From Blastocatellia bacterium (lineage in GTDB: Bacteria > Acidobacteriota > Blastocatellia > Chloracidobacteriales > JADJPF01): 64,000 bases of DNA. Each line of letters starts with the position of its first letter. Positions within the stretch are counted from its first letter, which is position 1. The stretch spans positions 686,417-750,416 of the forward strand of contig JADJPF010000001.1 in the NCBI GenBank assembly GCA_016713405.1. Reading direction: 5' to 3'. The position numbers were made by a program, and so were the translations under genes. A model generated the notes under the pieces. The model was not told where the DNA came from, ran no database searches, and was given only the letters and a program-made list of their open reading frames with translations. This document shows, in pieces, positions 16,797 through 26,248 of the stretch.

Positions 16797-19700
16797 GACT
16801 TGGAAAAAGGGCTACGACTTAAATCGCGCTCAGGTTGAAGCTTTTCAACTAGAGCTTCAAAAGGAATATCTTGATTAGAATAAGCACCTAGGGTGACATC
16901 TTTAACTCTAGCAAGAAGTTGCTCAAAAGTAGGATTAGAAGATAAATCAGAACGCATAACCAAAGTGTTAATAAAAACACCAATAAGGTTTTCTATGTCA
17001 GGATGATTACGGTTAGCAATAGGACTACCAACCAAAATATCTTCACTTCCGCTGTATCGATAAAGAAGAGTTTGAAAGGCAGCCAACAATGTCATAAACA
17101 AAGTTGCAGAATTGTTTCTTGATAGCTGTTGTATTTCTTTTAATAACTTACTAGGTAATACTTTAAGAAATCTTCTACCAGCAAAAGTCTGGATAGGTGG
17201 ATGAGGTTTATCTATAGGTAGTTGTAAGGGGGATAATTTACCAACTAACTTTTCTTTCCAATAAGCAAGTTGTTTTTCAAAAACTTCACCTTGCATCCAT
17301 TGACGTTGCCAATAAGCATAATCTGCATATTGTATTGGCAGTTTTGCGAGTTCTGGAGTTTTATTTTCTGTGTATGATTGATAAAGTGTTGCTATTTCTT
17401 TTACAAATACTCCAAATGACCATCCATCCCAAACAGTGTGGGACAATACTAGTAACAAAATATGGTGATGAGGATTTATCTTTATCAGAGAGGCTCTTAG
17501 CAATAAATCTTCTGATAAATTAAAAAGTTTTTGGCCTTCTTTAATAAATAATTCTTCAAGTTCTTCTTCAAGTCTGGCTTTATTGGTATTTTCTAAATTA
17601 ATTTGAGAAAGTTCTAAAACACGGTTTTTAGCAATAATTTGGACAGGATTACCATTAACAAAAGCAAAGTTTGTTCTTAAAGCTTCATGTCTTTCAATTA
17701 TTTGGTTTAAGCTTTCCTCTAATGCTAAAAAGTTTAGTGAGCCTTTTATTTCTATTGCTAATCTATCATTATAAGCAGCATTATCTGGCTCAAGTTGGCT
17801 TAAAAACCATAATCTTTCTTGAGTAAATGATAAAGGTAAATCAATATCACGAGGTAAAATAGTAATTGTTTGTTCTGATGTTAGTGTTGTTTTGGAAAGT
17901 TCTATTAATTGTGCTAACTGCGCAATTGTTGGAGATTCTAGTAATTTACGTAAAGATATTTCACCTACAAAATTATTTCGTATTTTTGTAAAAAGTTGCA
18001 TAGCTAATATGGAATGTCCACCTAGCTCAAAGAAACTATCGTTTATTCCAACTTTTTCTACTCCTAAAACTTCTTTCCATATCTCAGCTAATGCTAGTTC
18101 TGTTGGAGTAGAAGGAGCAACATAAGCTTGATCACTACGGGAATATTCAGGGGCAGGTAGAGCTTTACGGTCAACTTTACCATTAGGTGTTAATGGAAGT
18201 TTTTCAAGTACAACTATAGCGGACGGCAACATGTACTCTGGTAGTTTTTCTTTTAATGTTGTTTTTACTTCAGTTATTACTTGATGTGCTAAATGACGTT
18301 GAAATGGCTTATTACTATAACTAGTCAAAGGTTTTATTTCTTTTATTGAACAAGGAAAATCTATTACTAAACTATTAGTAATATTTTTAGAACTTAAAAA
18401 TGCATGGTAAAAAGCTTCATTATTTGAACCAACTAAACTAAGCTCAACATCATAAGAGCAACTTTGACCTAGCTGCCAAAGTTCTTCAGGGTTTATTGCT
18501 AATTTTGATGTTGATGTTAATTTTGCTTCTAAATCAGTTATTGTTTCTAACTGATGAGGACTACTTAGTATCTGTCTCATCATTATTTCTTTATTTATTT
18601 TGGCATTAAAAATATTTTTTATTGCTAATGTTTCAGGCTTTTCTTCTTTTAATTTTCTTTCTAGCTCAAGTAAGGAAAAAGGTTCTTGTTGCCAATCTAG
18701 CCAGTTAACACCTTCTTTTATGGGCTTTAAATCTGTGTATAAAATTACATCATACCTAAATAAAGTTACTTCATTATGGCTAACACCTCGTTTAGGTAAA
18801 ATTTTTATCTGTTTAATTTCAGGCAATAATTCTTTTAATGCTAAAAAGAATTCAGGACTTATAGTTAACTCTTCTTCATTTGTAATCTGTTTTTCTAAAC
18901 GCTGTTTTAGCTGAGAGAGAGTTAAATTTTTAGAGGCTTGATAGTATTGAACAGATAAGTGAAAAAGATCTAATAACAAGAAATTTCTAATATCTCCTAA
19001 AAAAATCTTTCCTTGAGGTTTTAAGGTTTTTATAGCTTCTTTTATTACATTAAAAAAATATTCTATTGATGGGAAATATTGAGCTACAGAGTTAATTACT
19101 ACTAAATCAAAACTATTTTTAGGAATTTCACTAAAATCATTTGCAGGTTTTTTATATAAGCTGACCTGCGGAAGTGTTGAAGAATGTTGTTTAATATAAT
19201 TTATTGATGAATCGTGAATATCTGTTCCCAAATAATAGGAGCATTGAGGCGCGATTCTAAAAAGTAATAAGCCTGTGCCACAACCTATTTCTAATACGTG
19301 ACTAGGGTTTAAGTCTAAAATTCTTTTTGTTGTATGTTCAACCCACTCTTTCATCTCATTTTCAGGGATAGGCTGACTAGTATAGCTACTATTCCAACCA
19401 GCAATGTTAAAAGTGGGATCTGTAGGTGTAGCTTGGCGGTAAATTTCGTCCCAAATGGTTTGCCATTGTGAAACATGTGTTGACGAAAAATTATCTAAAT
19501 TATCATTTTGATGATCTGAATTAATCCTTAAATAGGCAACAATCTCTTTATTATCACCCTTATCTTGACGGGCAATTACAACGCTTTCTTTTACTGCGGG
19601 GTGTTGGAGCAATAAAGTTTCAATTTCACCAAGTTCAATACGAAAACCACGAATTTTAACTTGATGGTCAAGCCTACCAAGAAATTCTATAGTACCATCA

Positions 19701-22700
19701 TCTAACCAACGTGCTAAATCTCCTGTTCTATATAACTTGTCTGTTTGGGATTTGCTAAAAGGATTTGCAATAAACTTTTCTTCTGTAAGTTCAGGACGTT
19801 GGAAATATCCTTTTACTACTCCTTCTCCTGCTATTAATAGCTCTCCTGCTACTCCTACTGGCACTAGTTCTAGTGCTTCATTTACTATGTAAATTTGTGT
19901 GTTTGCTATTGGTTTTCCTATTGTTACTGTGTTTAGTATTCTATCGTTAGCCTCTACTTTATGTGTGGATGACCAAATAGTTGTTTCTGTTGGCCCATAC
20001 ATATTATGTAACTCACCTTTTATTACATTTATCAATTCTTTGGCTAGGCTTGTTGTTAATGCTTCTCCTCCTACCATCATCATTTTTAACTCTTTTATTG
20101 CTTCTTTTGCTTCTTCTTCTGTTGTTAATACTCTTGCTAATGATGGTGTACATTGTAAATGACTTACTTTATGTCTCTTTATTTGTTCTGTTATTGAATA
20201 GCCTAAGGAAGTAGAGTTAGTTAATAATCTAACTTGGTCAAGATAGCTTAAGCCTTCCATAACATGTTGGTAAGAAATACCAAAATCTATTAAACAGGCT
20301 ACTTCATCTACTCCTATTTCTTTTAGTTTTTCTACTATTTGAACACAAGTTTCTACATTACCTAAAAGCCCACTTGTATCAAAATAACGCTCAAAGGCGT
20401 GTTCTAAGAGTGCATCTAAATCATCTTTAGTAAAATTTTCTGCATCAATGTTTACACCTAAGCTTTTTCCTAGATTTCTTATTAAATCTAAAGAAGTGCG
20501 TAAATAATTAATAAAGGGTTTACGAACTCGTTCTTTTGCTTCTTTTGAATCTTTTCCTACATAAGTATGTACCATTAAGCTAACATAGCCATCACCGGGA
20601 TAGCCTTTATTTTGCCAAGCTTGACGATAGATTTTGATTTTTTCACTAAGTTCTTCAATACTTTGGCCTAACAAGTTGGTGAGTAAATTAGCCCCAACTT
20701 CGCCAGCTAGTTGAAAAGTGGAAGGGCTACCAGCAGCAGTTACCCAAACAGGTAACTCTTTTTGTATGGGTTTAGGAAGAATTCTTATAGCAACATTATT
20801 ACCAGCCCCACCCTTAAAGCTTATTGCTTCACCTCGCCATAGCTTACGAACCGTTTCTATATCACGAAACATAATATCTCTACGGTTAGAGTAATTATCA
20901 GGAGCAAAGACAAAATCATCCGCATGCCATCCAGATGCAAAAGATAGTCCTACTCTTCCTTTAGACAAGTTATCTATAACTGACCATTCTTCAGTCACCC
21001 TTACAGGGCTATTTAGAGGTAGAACTACGCTCCCTGCTCTTATTTGAATATTGCTAGTAATGGTACTAATAGCAGATCCAACAACAGCGGGGCTTGGATA
21101 AAGTCCTCCAAAAGTATGAAAATGACGTTCAGGAGTCCAAACAGCAGAAAAATTATGCTCATCAGCAAATTTTGCTCCATCTATTAAAAGTTTATACTTA
21201 TCATTTGGATTTTCTGTTGAGTCATCACTTGCAAAATAGAAGAGGCTAAAATCCATCTTCTTTGAGCTATTTTTTCTAGTTTTCTCTAAACTAACAACAC
21301 CTCTGCTATCAGATTGAATAACAACTTTGAAGCCACGGGATAGAGTCCAAAAGAGTTCAAGGACAGAAATATCAAAGGAAATACTAGTAACAGCTAACCA
21401 AACACCATCCTGATATTTACCAATTCTTTGCTCCATACCAACAAAGAAATTAATAACATTACGGTGGGAAATCATAACTCCTTTAGGCTTACCTGTAGAA
21501 CCTGATGTATAAATAATATATGCTAAGTTTTCGCTAGTGTTAATATTTACTAGATTTGATGTGCTTTCTTTTTCTATATCCTTCCAATCATTATCAATAA
21601 AAACAGTATTTCCAATGTATAAAGAAGCAAGAGAAGACAAACTATCTTGAGTGATAAGCACGCTAAGCTGAGCATCATCAATCATATAAGAGATTCTATC
21701 TTTAGGATAAGAAGAATCCAAAGGAACATAAGCCGCGCCTGCTTTAAGAATAGCAAGAAGAGCAATCATCATTTCGCTAGAACGATCTATTAATAAACCT
21801 ACCCTAGAATCTGCTGTTACTCCTAGCTTACGTAAGAAATGAGCTAGTTGGTTAGCTTTCTCATTTAACTCTTTGTAACTTAACTCTTTATCTTCAAAGA
21901 TAATAGCAGTAGAAGAAGGGGATTTAATGACTTGATGTTCAAAGAGTTGATGAATAGTTATTTCTCTATCATAATCACAATAAGTATTATTCCATGTGTA
22001 GAGTAATTCTTCTTTTTCTGCTTGTGACATTAAAGAAACTTGAGACAATAACTGATTTGGGTTTAGCGTTATTTCTCTTAAGATAGTTTTTAAGTGTTCT
22101 AAAATCTGATTAATGGCTTTAGGCTCAAAGCGAGAACTATCATAAATTATCCGAATTAAAATTTGTTCTGCTGGAAAAATTTGGACTGTAATAGGAAGGT
22201 TTGTTCTTTCAATAACTTTAGGGTTTCTTAAACTTAAAGCTCCTTTGTATTCCTGTAATGAAAAATCTATAGGGTAATTTTCATATACTAAAATAGTATC
22301 AAAAAGGCTTTGACCTCGCTCTATTTGACTCCAAGTTTGAACTTCAGATAAGGGGCTATATTCATACTCCCTTATAGCTATTAATTGCTCATGTAACTGT
22401 TTTAAGTAGTCTGTTAAATATTGTGATTTATTAATTTTTATACGTACTGGCAACGTATTAATAAATAGACCTATCATCTTATCAGTATCTTTAAGGCTGG
22501 TAGGTCGACCAGAAACAACAGAACCATAAACTATATCTGATTCATTACTATAGTGATTAAGTAGTAACCCCCAAGCTCCTTGAATTAGTACATTCATAGG
22601 GAGTTGGTATTGTTTAGCACAAGTTTGTAAGTTTGTAGTTTGGTCTTTAGATAAAAGAGATTCTTCCTGATTATAGTTAACTTCTTGTTTTGATGTTGTT

Positions 22701-23383
22701 GACAAGGTGTTTTCTATAGAAAGTTTTGTAGGAGTAGTAAAGCCTAACAATAAATTAGACCAAAACTGTTTTGCTTTCTCTAAATTCTGTTTATCCAACC
22801 AATCTATATAAGAGCGATAATTTGGCAGATAAGGAAGATTTATTTTTTGGCCTTTATTAAGAGATTCATATATAAGAAACAACTGTTCAAGGACTATAGG
22901 AATAGACCAACCATCTAAAATTATGTGATGGTGACTCCAAATGAACCTATATTTTTTTATACCCATTTGAATTAGTGTTAAACGCATCAAAGGAGCTTTA
23001 GAAAGGTTAAAACTCTTATTACGGTCTTCTGCTAAGTAGACTAAAAGGCGGTCTTTTTGTTCATCAGTAGAAAAAGCTTGCCAATCTTCTTGTTTTATAG
23101 ATATTTTGACTTGTTTATAAACAACTTGAAGTGGTTTTTTTCGATTTTCCCAAATAAATACGGTGCGAAGAATTGGATGGATATTAACAAGTTCTTGCCA
23201 AACTTGTTCAAAAATTTCAATGTTAAGTTCACCCTCAATATCGCAACTAAATTGTTGAAAATATTCTCCAGAACCTTTTGCATAAACGCTATGAAAAAGC
23301 ATTCCTTGTTGCATAGGAGAAAGTGCATAAATATCTTCTATATTAGCTTTTGTAGTTTTAGGGTTTTTAGTTGGTAGACTCAT
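16760..23383 (-). CDS. NRPS subunit start: module M5 (C-A[monooxygenase]-nMT-PCP) and M6 C domain
   Basis: The real N-terminus is MSLPTKNPKTT (ATG 23383); the longer open frame to 23428 lies inside the previous gene. Domains: C of the DCL-like type (LSPMQQGMLFHS, HHHIILDGWS near 22.93 kb), as expected after a subunit ending in an E domain; a Gly A domain (FDISVLEL, HLQCTPSL, NMYGPTETTIW) with an inserted luciferase-like monooxygenase (21256 to ~20225); an N-methyltransferase between A8 and A10 (VLEIGCGTG near 19.29 kb); PCP (GGHSILAMQ near 18.02 kb); and the first two thirds of the M6 C domain (SHTVWDGWS). It ends at a five-A tract where the intact copy has six. Predicted unit: N-methyl, alpha-hydroxylated glycine. 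Over 2200 residues in one frame, this is the best copy of the A[LLM] architecture. Confidence 0.92.
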   Translation of the reverse strand: MSLPTKNPKTTKANIEDIYALSPMQQGMLFHSVYAKGSGEYFQQFSCDIEGELNIEIFEQVWQELVNIHPILRTVFIWENRKKPLQVVYKQVKISIKQEDWQAFSTDEQKDRLLVYLAEDRNKSFNLSKAPLMRLTLIQMGIKKYRFIWSHHHIILDGWSIPIVLEQLFLIYESLNKGQKINLPYLPNYRSYIDWLDKQNLEKAKQFWSNLLLGFTTPTKLSIENTLSTTSKQEVNYNQEESLLSKDQTTNLQTCAKQYQLPMNVLIQGAWGLLLNHYSNESDIVYGSVVSGRPTSLKDTDKMIGLFINTLPVRIKINKSQYLTDYLKQLHEQLIAIREYEYSPLSEVQTWSQIERGQSLFDTILVYENYPIDFSLQEYKGALSLRNPKVIERTNLPITVQIFPAEQILIRIIYDSSRFEPKAINQILEHLKTILREITLNPNQLLSQVSLMSQAEKEELLYTWNNTYCDYDREITIHQLFEHQVIKSPSSTAIIFEDKELSYKELNEKANQLAHFLRKLGVTADSRVGLLIDRSSEMMIALLAILKAGAAYVPLDSSYPKDRISYMIDDAQLSVLITQDSLSSLASLYIGNTVFIDNDWKDIEKESTSNLVNINTSENLAYIIYTSGSTGKPKGVMISHRNVINFFVGMEQRIGKYQDGVWLAVTSISFDISVLELFWTLSRGFKVVIQSDSRGVVSLEKTRKNSSKKMDFSLFYFASDDSTENPNDKYKLLIDGAKFADEHNFSAVWTPERHFHTFGGLYPSPAVVGSAISTITSNIQIRAGSVVLPLNSPVRVTEEWSVIDNLSKGRVGLSFASGWHADDFVFAPDNYSNRRDIMFRDIETVRKLWRGEAISFKGGAGNNVAIRILPKPIQKELPVWVTAAGSPSTFQLAGEVGANLLTNLLGQSIEELSEKIKIYRQAWQNKGYPGDGYVSLMVHTYVGKDSKEAKERVRKPFINYLRTSLDLIRNLGKSLGVNIDAENFTKDDLDALLEHAFERYFDTSGLLGNVETCVQIVEKLKEIGVDEVACLIDFGISYQHVMEGLSYLDQVRLLTNSTSLGYSITEQIKRHKVSHLQCTPSLARVLTTEEEAKEAIKELKMMMVGGEALTTSLAKELINVIKGELHNMYGPTETTIWSSTHKVEANDRILNTVTIGKPIANTQIYIVNEALELVPVGVAGELLIAGEGVVKGYFQRPELTEEKFIANPFSKSQTDKLYRTGDLARWLDDGTIEFLGRLDHQVKIRGFRIELGEIETLLLQHPAVKESVVIARQDKGDNKEIVAYLRINSDHQNDNLDNFSSTHVSQWQTIWDEIYRQATPTDPTFNIAGWNSSYTSQPIPENEMKEWVEHTTKRILDLNPSHVLEIGCGTGLLLFRIAPQCSYYLGTDIHDSSINYIKQHSSTLPQVSLYKKPANDFSEIPKNSFDLVVINSVAQYFPSIEYFFNVIKEAIKTLKPQGKIFLGDIRNFLLLDLFHLSVQYYQASKNLTLSQLKQRLEKQITNEEELTISPEFFLALKELLPEIKQIKILPKRGVSHNEVTLFRYDVILYTDLKPIKEGVNWLDWQQEPFSLLELERKLKEEKPETLAIKNIFNAKINKEIMMRQILSSPHQLETITDLEAKLTSTSKLAINPEELWQLGQSCSYDVELSLVGSNNEAFYHAFLSSKNITNSLVIDFPCSIKEIKPLTSYSNKPFQRHLAHQVITEVKTTLKEKLPEYMLPSAIVVLEKLPLTPNGKVDRKALPAPEYSRSDQAYVAPSTPTELALAEIWKEVLGVEKVGINDSFFELGGHSILAMQLFTKIRNNFVGEISLRKLLESPTIAQLAQLIELSKTTLTSEQTITILPRDIDLPLSFTQERLWFLSQLEPDNAAYNDRLAIEIKGSLNFLALEESLNQIIERHEALRTNFAFVNGNPVQIIAKNRVLELSQINLENTNKARLEEELEELFIKEGQKLFNLSEDLLLRASLIKINPHHHILLLVLSHTVWDGWSFGVFVKEIATLYQSYTENKTPELAKLPIQYADYAYWQRQWMQGEVFEKQLAYWKEKLVGKLSPLQLPIDKPHPPIQTFAGRRFLKVLPSKLLKEIQQLSRNNSATLFMTLLAAFQTLLYRYSGSEDILVGSPIANRNHPDIENLIGVFINTLVMRSDLSSNPTFEQLLARVKDVTLGAYSNQDIPFEALVEKLQPERDLSRSPFSKSCLFFKMLLFLK
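18330..19470 (-). other. N-methyltransferase domain inserted in M5 A domain
   Basis: Between A8 (FRIELGEIE) and A10 (PNGKVDRKALPAP) lies a ~380-residue insert with SAM-binding motif VLEIGCGTGLLLFRIAP, followed by GTDIHDSSI and a SFDLVVINSVAQYFP motif. This is the usual location and motif set of integrated NRPS N-methyltransferases, which methylate the amino group of the PCP-bound residue. It is present only in module M5. Confidence 0.9.
20225..21256 (-). other. Luciferase-like monooxygenase inserted in M5 Gly A domain
   Basis: An intact ~340-residue insert starting MDFSLFYFASDDST. It is joined upstream through SLEKTRKNSSKK to the A4-like core, and downstream through SYQHVMEGLSYLDQ and LLTNSTS to YSITEQIKRH. 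Motifs WTPERHFHTFGG and GLSFASGWHADDFVF match the NRPS-associated luciferase-like family. It is nearly identical to the M7 copy except in a short patch (PSPAVVGSAISTITSN versus PNPAVASSAVAALTNN). It serves as the in-frame reference for the broken M7 copy. Confidence 0.88.
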
Positions 23384-25595
23384 CTTCATCTTCCTCTTCT
23401 TCAATAAGTTCAAAAATAAGTTCATCAAGTTCTGTTTGACTTAAACCAGACTTTGGGAAATCTGAAGGCGTATAACTACTTTCTTCAGGTGATTGGCAAT
23501 GTTGAATAATCGCTTTCAACGCGCTTAAATACTGGTTTGCTAGGTTTTCTATTGTTATTTTTTTGTGAATTTGATCACTATAAGACCAAACAATAGTTAT
23601 TTTTTTATAAACTATGCTTGCATTGACTTCTAATAAATAAGCTCTTTTTGCTTTATGACTACGAGTTTTGCCAATAGGCTCTTGAGATAAGAAAAATAGT
23701 TCATTATTTTCTAAAACTTGATCAAGTTGACCTAAATAGTTAAACAAAACCTCTGCTTTTGGCAAAAGTTCTATTTTGTCCAAAAACTCTTTGTCTTTTT
23801 CTAAGTATTTGATTATTCCGTAGCCAATACCATGGTTTGGAATTGCTCTTACTTGTTCTTTAATAGCCTTTAATGAACCACCAATATTAAATTCGTTTGT
23901 TAGTTCTAAAACAAAAGGAAATATACTAGTAAACCAACCTAAAGTGCGTGATAGGTCTAATCCTTCTATAATGTTTTCACGTCCATGGCTTTCTAAATCT
24001 ACCAAAGAATACTTATTGTTTGTCCATTTTGTTAGGCTAATTGCTAGAGCTAATAAAAACACATCGTTAATTTGAGTGTTATAAATTTCTGGGACTTTGC
24101 GCAAAAGAAATGTAGTTTCATCTTCATCAAGTGACACAGATATTGTGTTAAGAGAAACTTCTGTATTAGCAGTATTTATAAAATCTCTTGGAAGAGGAGA
24201 TAGCGGTTTTTTTAATTGTGTCAACCAATAAGCTTTCTCTTCTTTTGAAAAACCTATTTCTAAATATTTGCTTAAGCTTTCTGACCATTGTTTGTAAGAT
24301 GTAGTTTTAAGCGGTAGAGAGATAGATTTATTTCTTTCAATATCAAGGTAAATTTGTTGGAGATCATCCAACAAAATTTGCCAAGAAATATTATCTATAA
24401 CCAAATGGTGTATAGTAATAAACAAAGACTGTGATTGGTCTGGAAAATTAAATAATCTTGCCTGGATTATTGGCCCAGAAGAAATATTCAAGCTTGATTG
24501 TAAATTGTTGCAAATTAGTTCTATCTCTTCATTTTGCTTTAATTTAGATAATTCTTTAATGTAAACTGTTTCAATAATCTTTGTTTCATCATTTTCAAGA
24601 TTGTACTGTTGCCAAGTTGATTCAACTAAATTAAAACGTATTCTTAAAGCATCATGATGTAGTAATAATTGCTGAAACGTTGGTTCTAGTATTTTTAGAT
24701 CAAGAACTCTTTTTGTTTTGAGATTTACTGACAAATTCCAATGATGTAATTCAGCAAAATTTTGTTCAAAAAACCAAGTTTGTATAGGTGTTAAAAGTAT
24801 TGCCCCTACAACTAAATCTTGTTGAGCAAGGGAATTTGTTAAAAAATTAACTAAATTTGCTAGCTGTGCAATAGTAGGATTTTGGAAAAATTGAAGTGGT
24901 GTAAATTTGATACCCTTTTGATCTGCTCTAGCAATAATACGTAATGCTAAAATAGAATCTCCTCCAAGTTCAAAGAAGTTATCATTAATACTAATTTGGT
25001 CTAATTTTAGTGAATTTTTCCAAATCTCTGTTAATTGTTCTTCTATGTGGTTACGTGGTGCAACAAGTTCAGCTACTGATTTTGGCCGGTTTTGTTCTGG
25101 CTTAGGTAAGGCTTTTCTATCAACTTTTCCATTTGGAGTTAAAGGTATTTTATTTAAATATACAAACAGTGCTGGCACCATGTATTGTGGTAATCTATTT
25201 CGCAACCATTCTTGTAATTCGCCTACAGATGGGTGTTGTGTTTCATTCTCATTTAGAACAAGATAGGCTACAAGTTGTTTATCTCCTAGCTCATGTTCTT
25301 TTGCTATAACTACAACTTCTTTGACTGCCAGATGTTGTTCTAAGGTAGACTCAATTTCACCAAGTTCAATACGAAAACCACGAATTTTAACTTGATGGTC
25401 AAGCCTACCAAGAAATTCTATAGTACCATCATCTAACCAACGTGCTAAATCTCCTGTTCTATATAACTTGTCTGTTTGAGATTTGCTAAAAGGATTTGCA
25501 ATAAACTTTTCTGATGTAAGCTCAGGGCGTTGGAAATATCCTTTTACTACTCCTTCTCCTGCTATTAATAGCTCTCCTGCTACTCCTACTGGCAC
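23367..25595 (-). CDS. NRPS fragment: end of M4 A domain, PCP and epimerization domain
   Basis: A 742-residue fragment; the start is an internal GTG in VPVGVAGELLIAG, and the frame is open up to about 25725. It has the A-domain tail (YRTGDLARW, VKIRGFRIELGE, PNGKVDRKALPKPEQ), a PCP with FFELGGDSILALRI (GGDSI is usual before E) and a full epimerization domain. E motifs: HHLVIDNISW, SHGRENIIEGLDLSRTLGWF and IGYGIIKYL. The sequence stops matching the other Gly modules near 25345, so the A-domain tail, PCP and E come from a different source than the A core. It ends with a very acidic tail overlapping the next gene. E domains convert L- to D-aminoacyl-PCP; with a Gly code upstream it would have no stereocentre to act on. 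Confidence 0.92.
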   Translation of the reverse strand: MPVGVAGELLIAGEGVVKGYFQRPELTSEKFIANPFSKSQTDKLYRTGDLARWLDDGTIEFLGRLDHQVKIRGFRIELGEIESTLEQHLAVKEVVVIAKEHELGDKQLVAYLVLNENETQHPSVGELQEWLRNRLPQYMVPALFVYLNKIPLTPNGKVDRKALPKPEQNRPKSVAELVAPRNHIEEQLTEIWKNSLKLDQISINDNFFELGGDSILALRIIARADQKGIKFTPLQFFQNPTIAQLANLVNFLTNSLAQQDLVVGAILLTPIQTWFFEQNFAELHHWNLSVNLKTKRVLDLKILEPTFQQLLLHHDALRIRFNLVESTWQQYNLENDETKIIETVYIKELSKLKQNEEIELICNNLQSSLNISSGPIIQARLFNFPDQSQSLFITIHHLVIDNISWQILLDDLQQIYLDIERNKSISLPLKTTSYKQWSESLSKYLEIGFSKEEKAYWLTQLKKPLSPLPRDFINTANTEVSLNTISVSLDEDETTFLLRKVPEIYNTQINDVFLLALAISLTKWTNNKYSLVDLESHGRENIIEGLDLSRTLGWFTSIFPFVLELTNEFNIGGSLKAIKEQVRAIPNHGIGYGIIKYLEKDKEFLDKIELLPKAEVLFNYLGQLDQVLENNELFFLSQEPIGKTRSHKAKRAYLLEVNASIVYKKITIVWSYSDQIHKKITIENLANQYLSALKAIIQHCQSPEESSYTPSDFPKSGLSQTELDELIFELIEEEEDEDESTN

Positions 25596-25684
25596 TAATT
25601 CTAGTGCTTCATTTACTATGTAAATTTGTGTGTTGGCTATTGGTTTTCCTATTGTTACTGTATTTAATACTCTATCGTTAGCCT

Positions 25685-26248
25685 CTACTTTATGTGTGGA
25701 TGACCAAATGGTTGTTTCTGTTGGCTATACATATTATGTAACTCACCTTTTATTACATTTATCAATTCTTTTGCTAGGCTTGTTGTTAATGCTTCTCCTC
25801 CTACCATCATCATTTTTAGTTCTTTTATTGCTTCTTTTGCTTCTTCTTCTGTTGTTAATACTCTTGCTAATGATGGTGTACATTGTAAATGACTTACTTT
25901 ATGTCTTTTTATTTGTTCTGTTATTGAATAGTCTGCTTCTGATAAAGTTGAACTAACAACACCTCTGCTATCAGATTGAATAACAACTTTAAAGCCACGG
26001 GATAGAGTCCAAAAGAGTTCAAGGACAGAGATATCAAAGGAAATACTAGTAACAGCTAACCAAACACCGTCCGAATATTTACCAATTCTTTGCTCCATAC
26101 CAACAAAGAAATTAATAACATTACGGTGGGAAATCATTACTCCTTTAGGCTTACCTGTAGAACCTGATGTATAAATAATATATGCTAAGTTTTTGCTAGT
26201 GTTAATATTTACTAGATTTGATGTGCTTTCTTTTCTATATCCTTCCAA
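25685..26248 (-). CDS. NRPS fragment: middle of M4 Gly adenylation domain
   Basis: A 187-residue fragment between two frameshifts. It carries YTSGSTGKPKG, FDISVLELFW, HLQCTPSLARVL and MMMVGGEAL, i.e. D235, I236, L239, Q278, M299 and G301 of a Gly code. No monooxygenase insert is present (SDSRGVVSSTLSEADYSITEQ region). The upstream break is a TTTT run where intact copies have TTTTT (near 26235). The downstream break is in NMYGPTE, where CCCA of other copies reads CTA (near 25725). The TTIW residues are still encoded after the break in the other frame. Confidence 0.85.
   Translation of the reverse strand: MEGYRKESTSNLVNINTSKNLAYIIYTSGSTGKPKGVMISHRNVINFFVGMEQRIGKYSDGVWLAVTSISFDISVLELFWTLSRGFKVVIQSDSRGVVSSTLSEADYSITEQIKRHKVSHLQCTPSLARVLTTEEEAKEAIKELKMMMVGGEALTTSLAKELINVIKGELHNMYSQQKQPFGHPHIK

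Larger units (their letters stand above)
1764..23383 (-). other. Reconstructed NRPS gene, modules M5-M9 plus terminal reductase (frameshift-split)
   Basis: The collinear fragments 16760-23383, 16188-16796, 14980-16227, 13172-14791, 12561-13112, 11543-12550 and 1764-11555 make one continuous NRPS when single-base lesions are repaired. All fragment starts except the first are internal codons of conserved A, C or PCP motifs. Domain order in transcription: C(DCL-like)-A[LLM]-nMT-PCP (M5), C-A-PCP (M6), C-A[LLM]-PCP (M7), C-A-PCP (M8, Ser), C-A[LLM]-PCP (M9), TR. The genuine start is the ATG at 23383, overlapping the end of the upstream subunit by 17 bp, with GAGGA 8 nt upstream. The overlap indicates coupled translation of two proteins that must interact in order. 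Confidence 0.8.

Noticed and set aside
23095..23377. Overlapping ORFs on both strands at the start of the NRPS gene
   Set aside because: Shadows of the M5 condensation domain, whose motifs (LSPMQQGMLFHS, HHHIILDGWS) are unambiguous on the minus strand.
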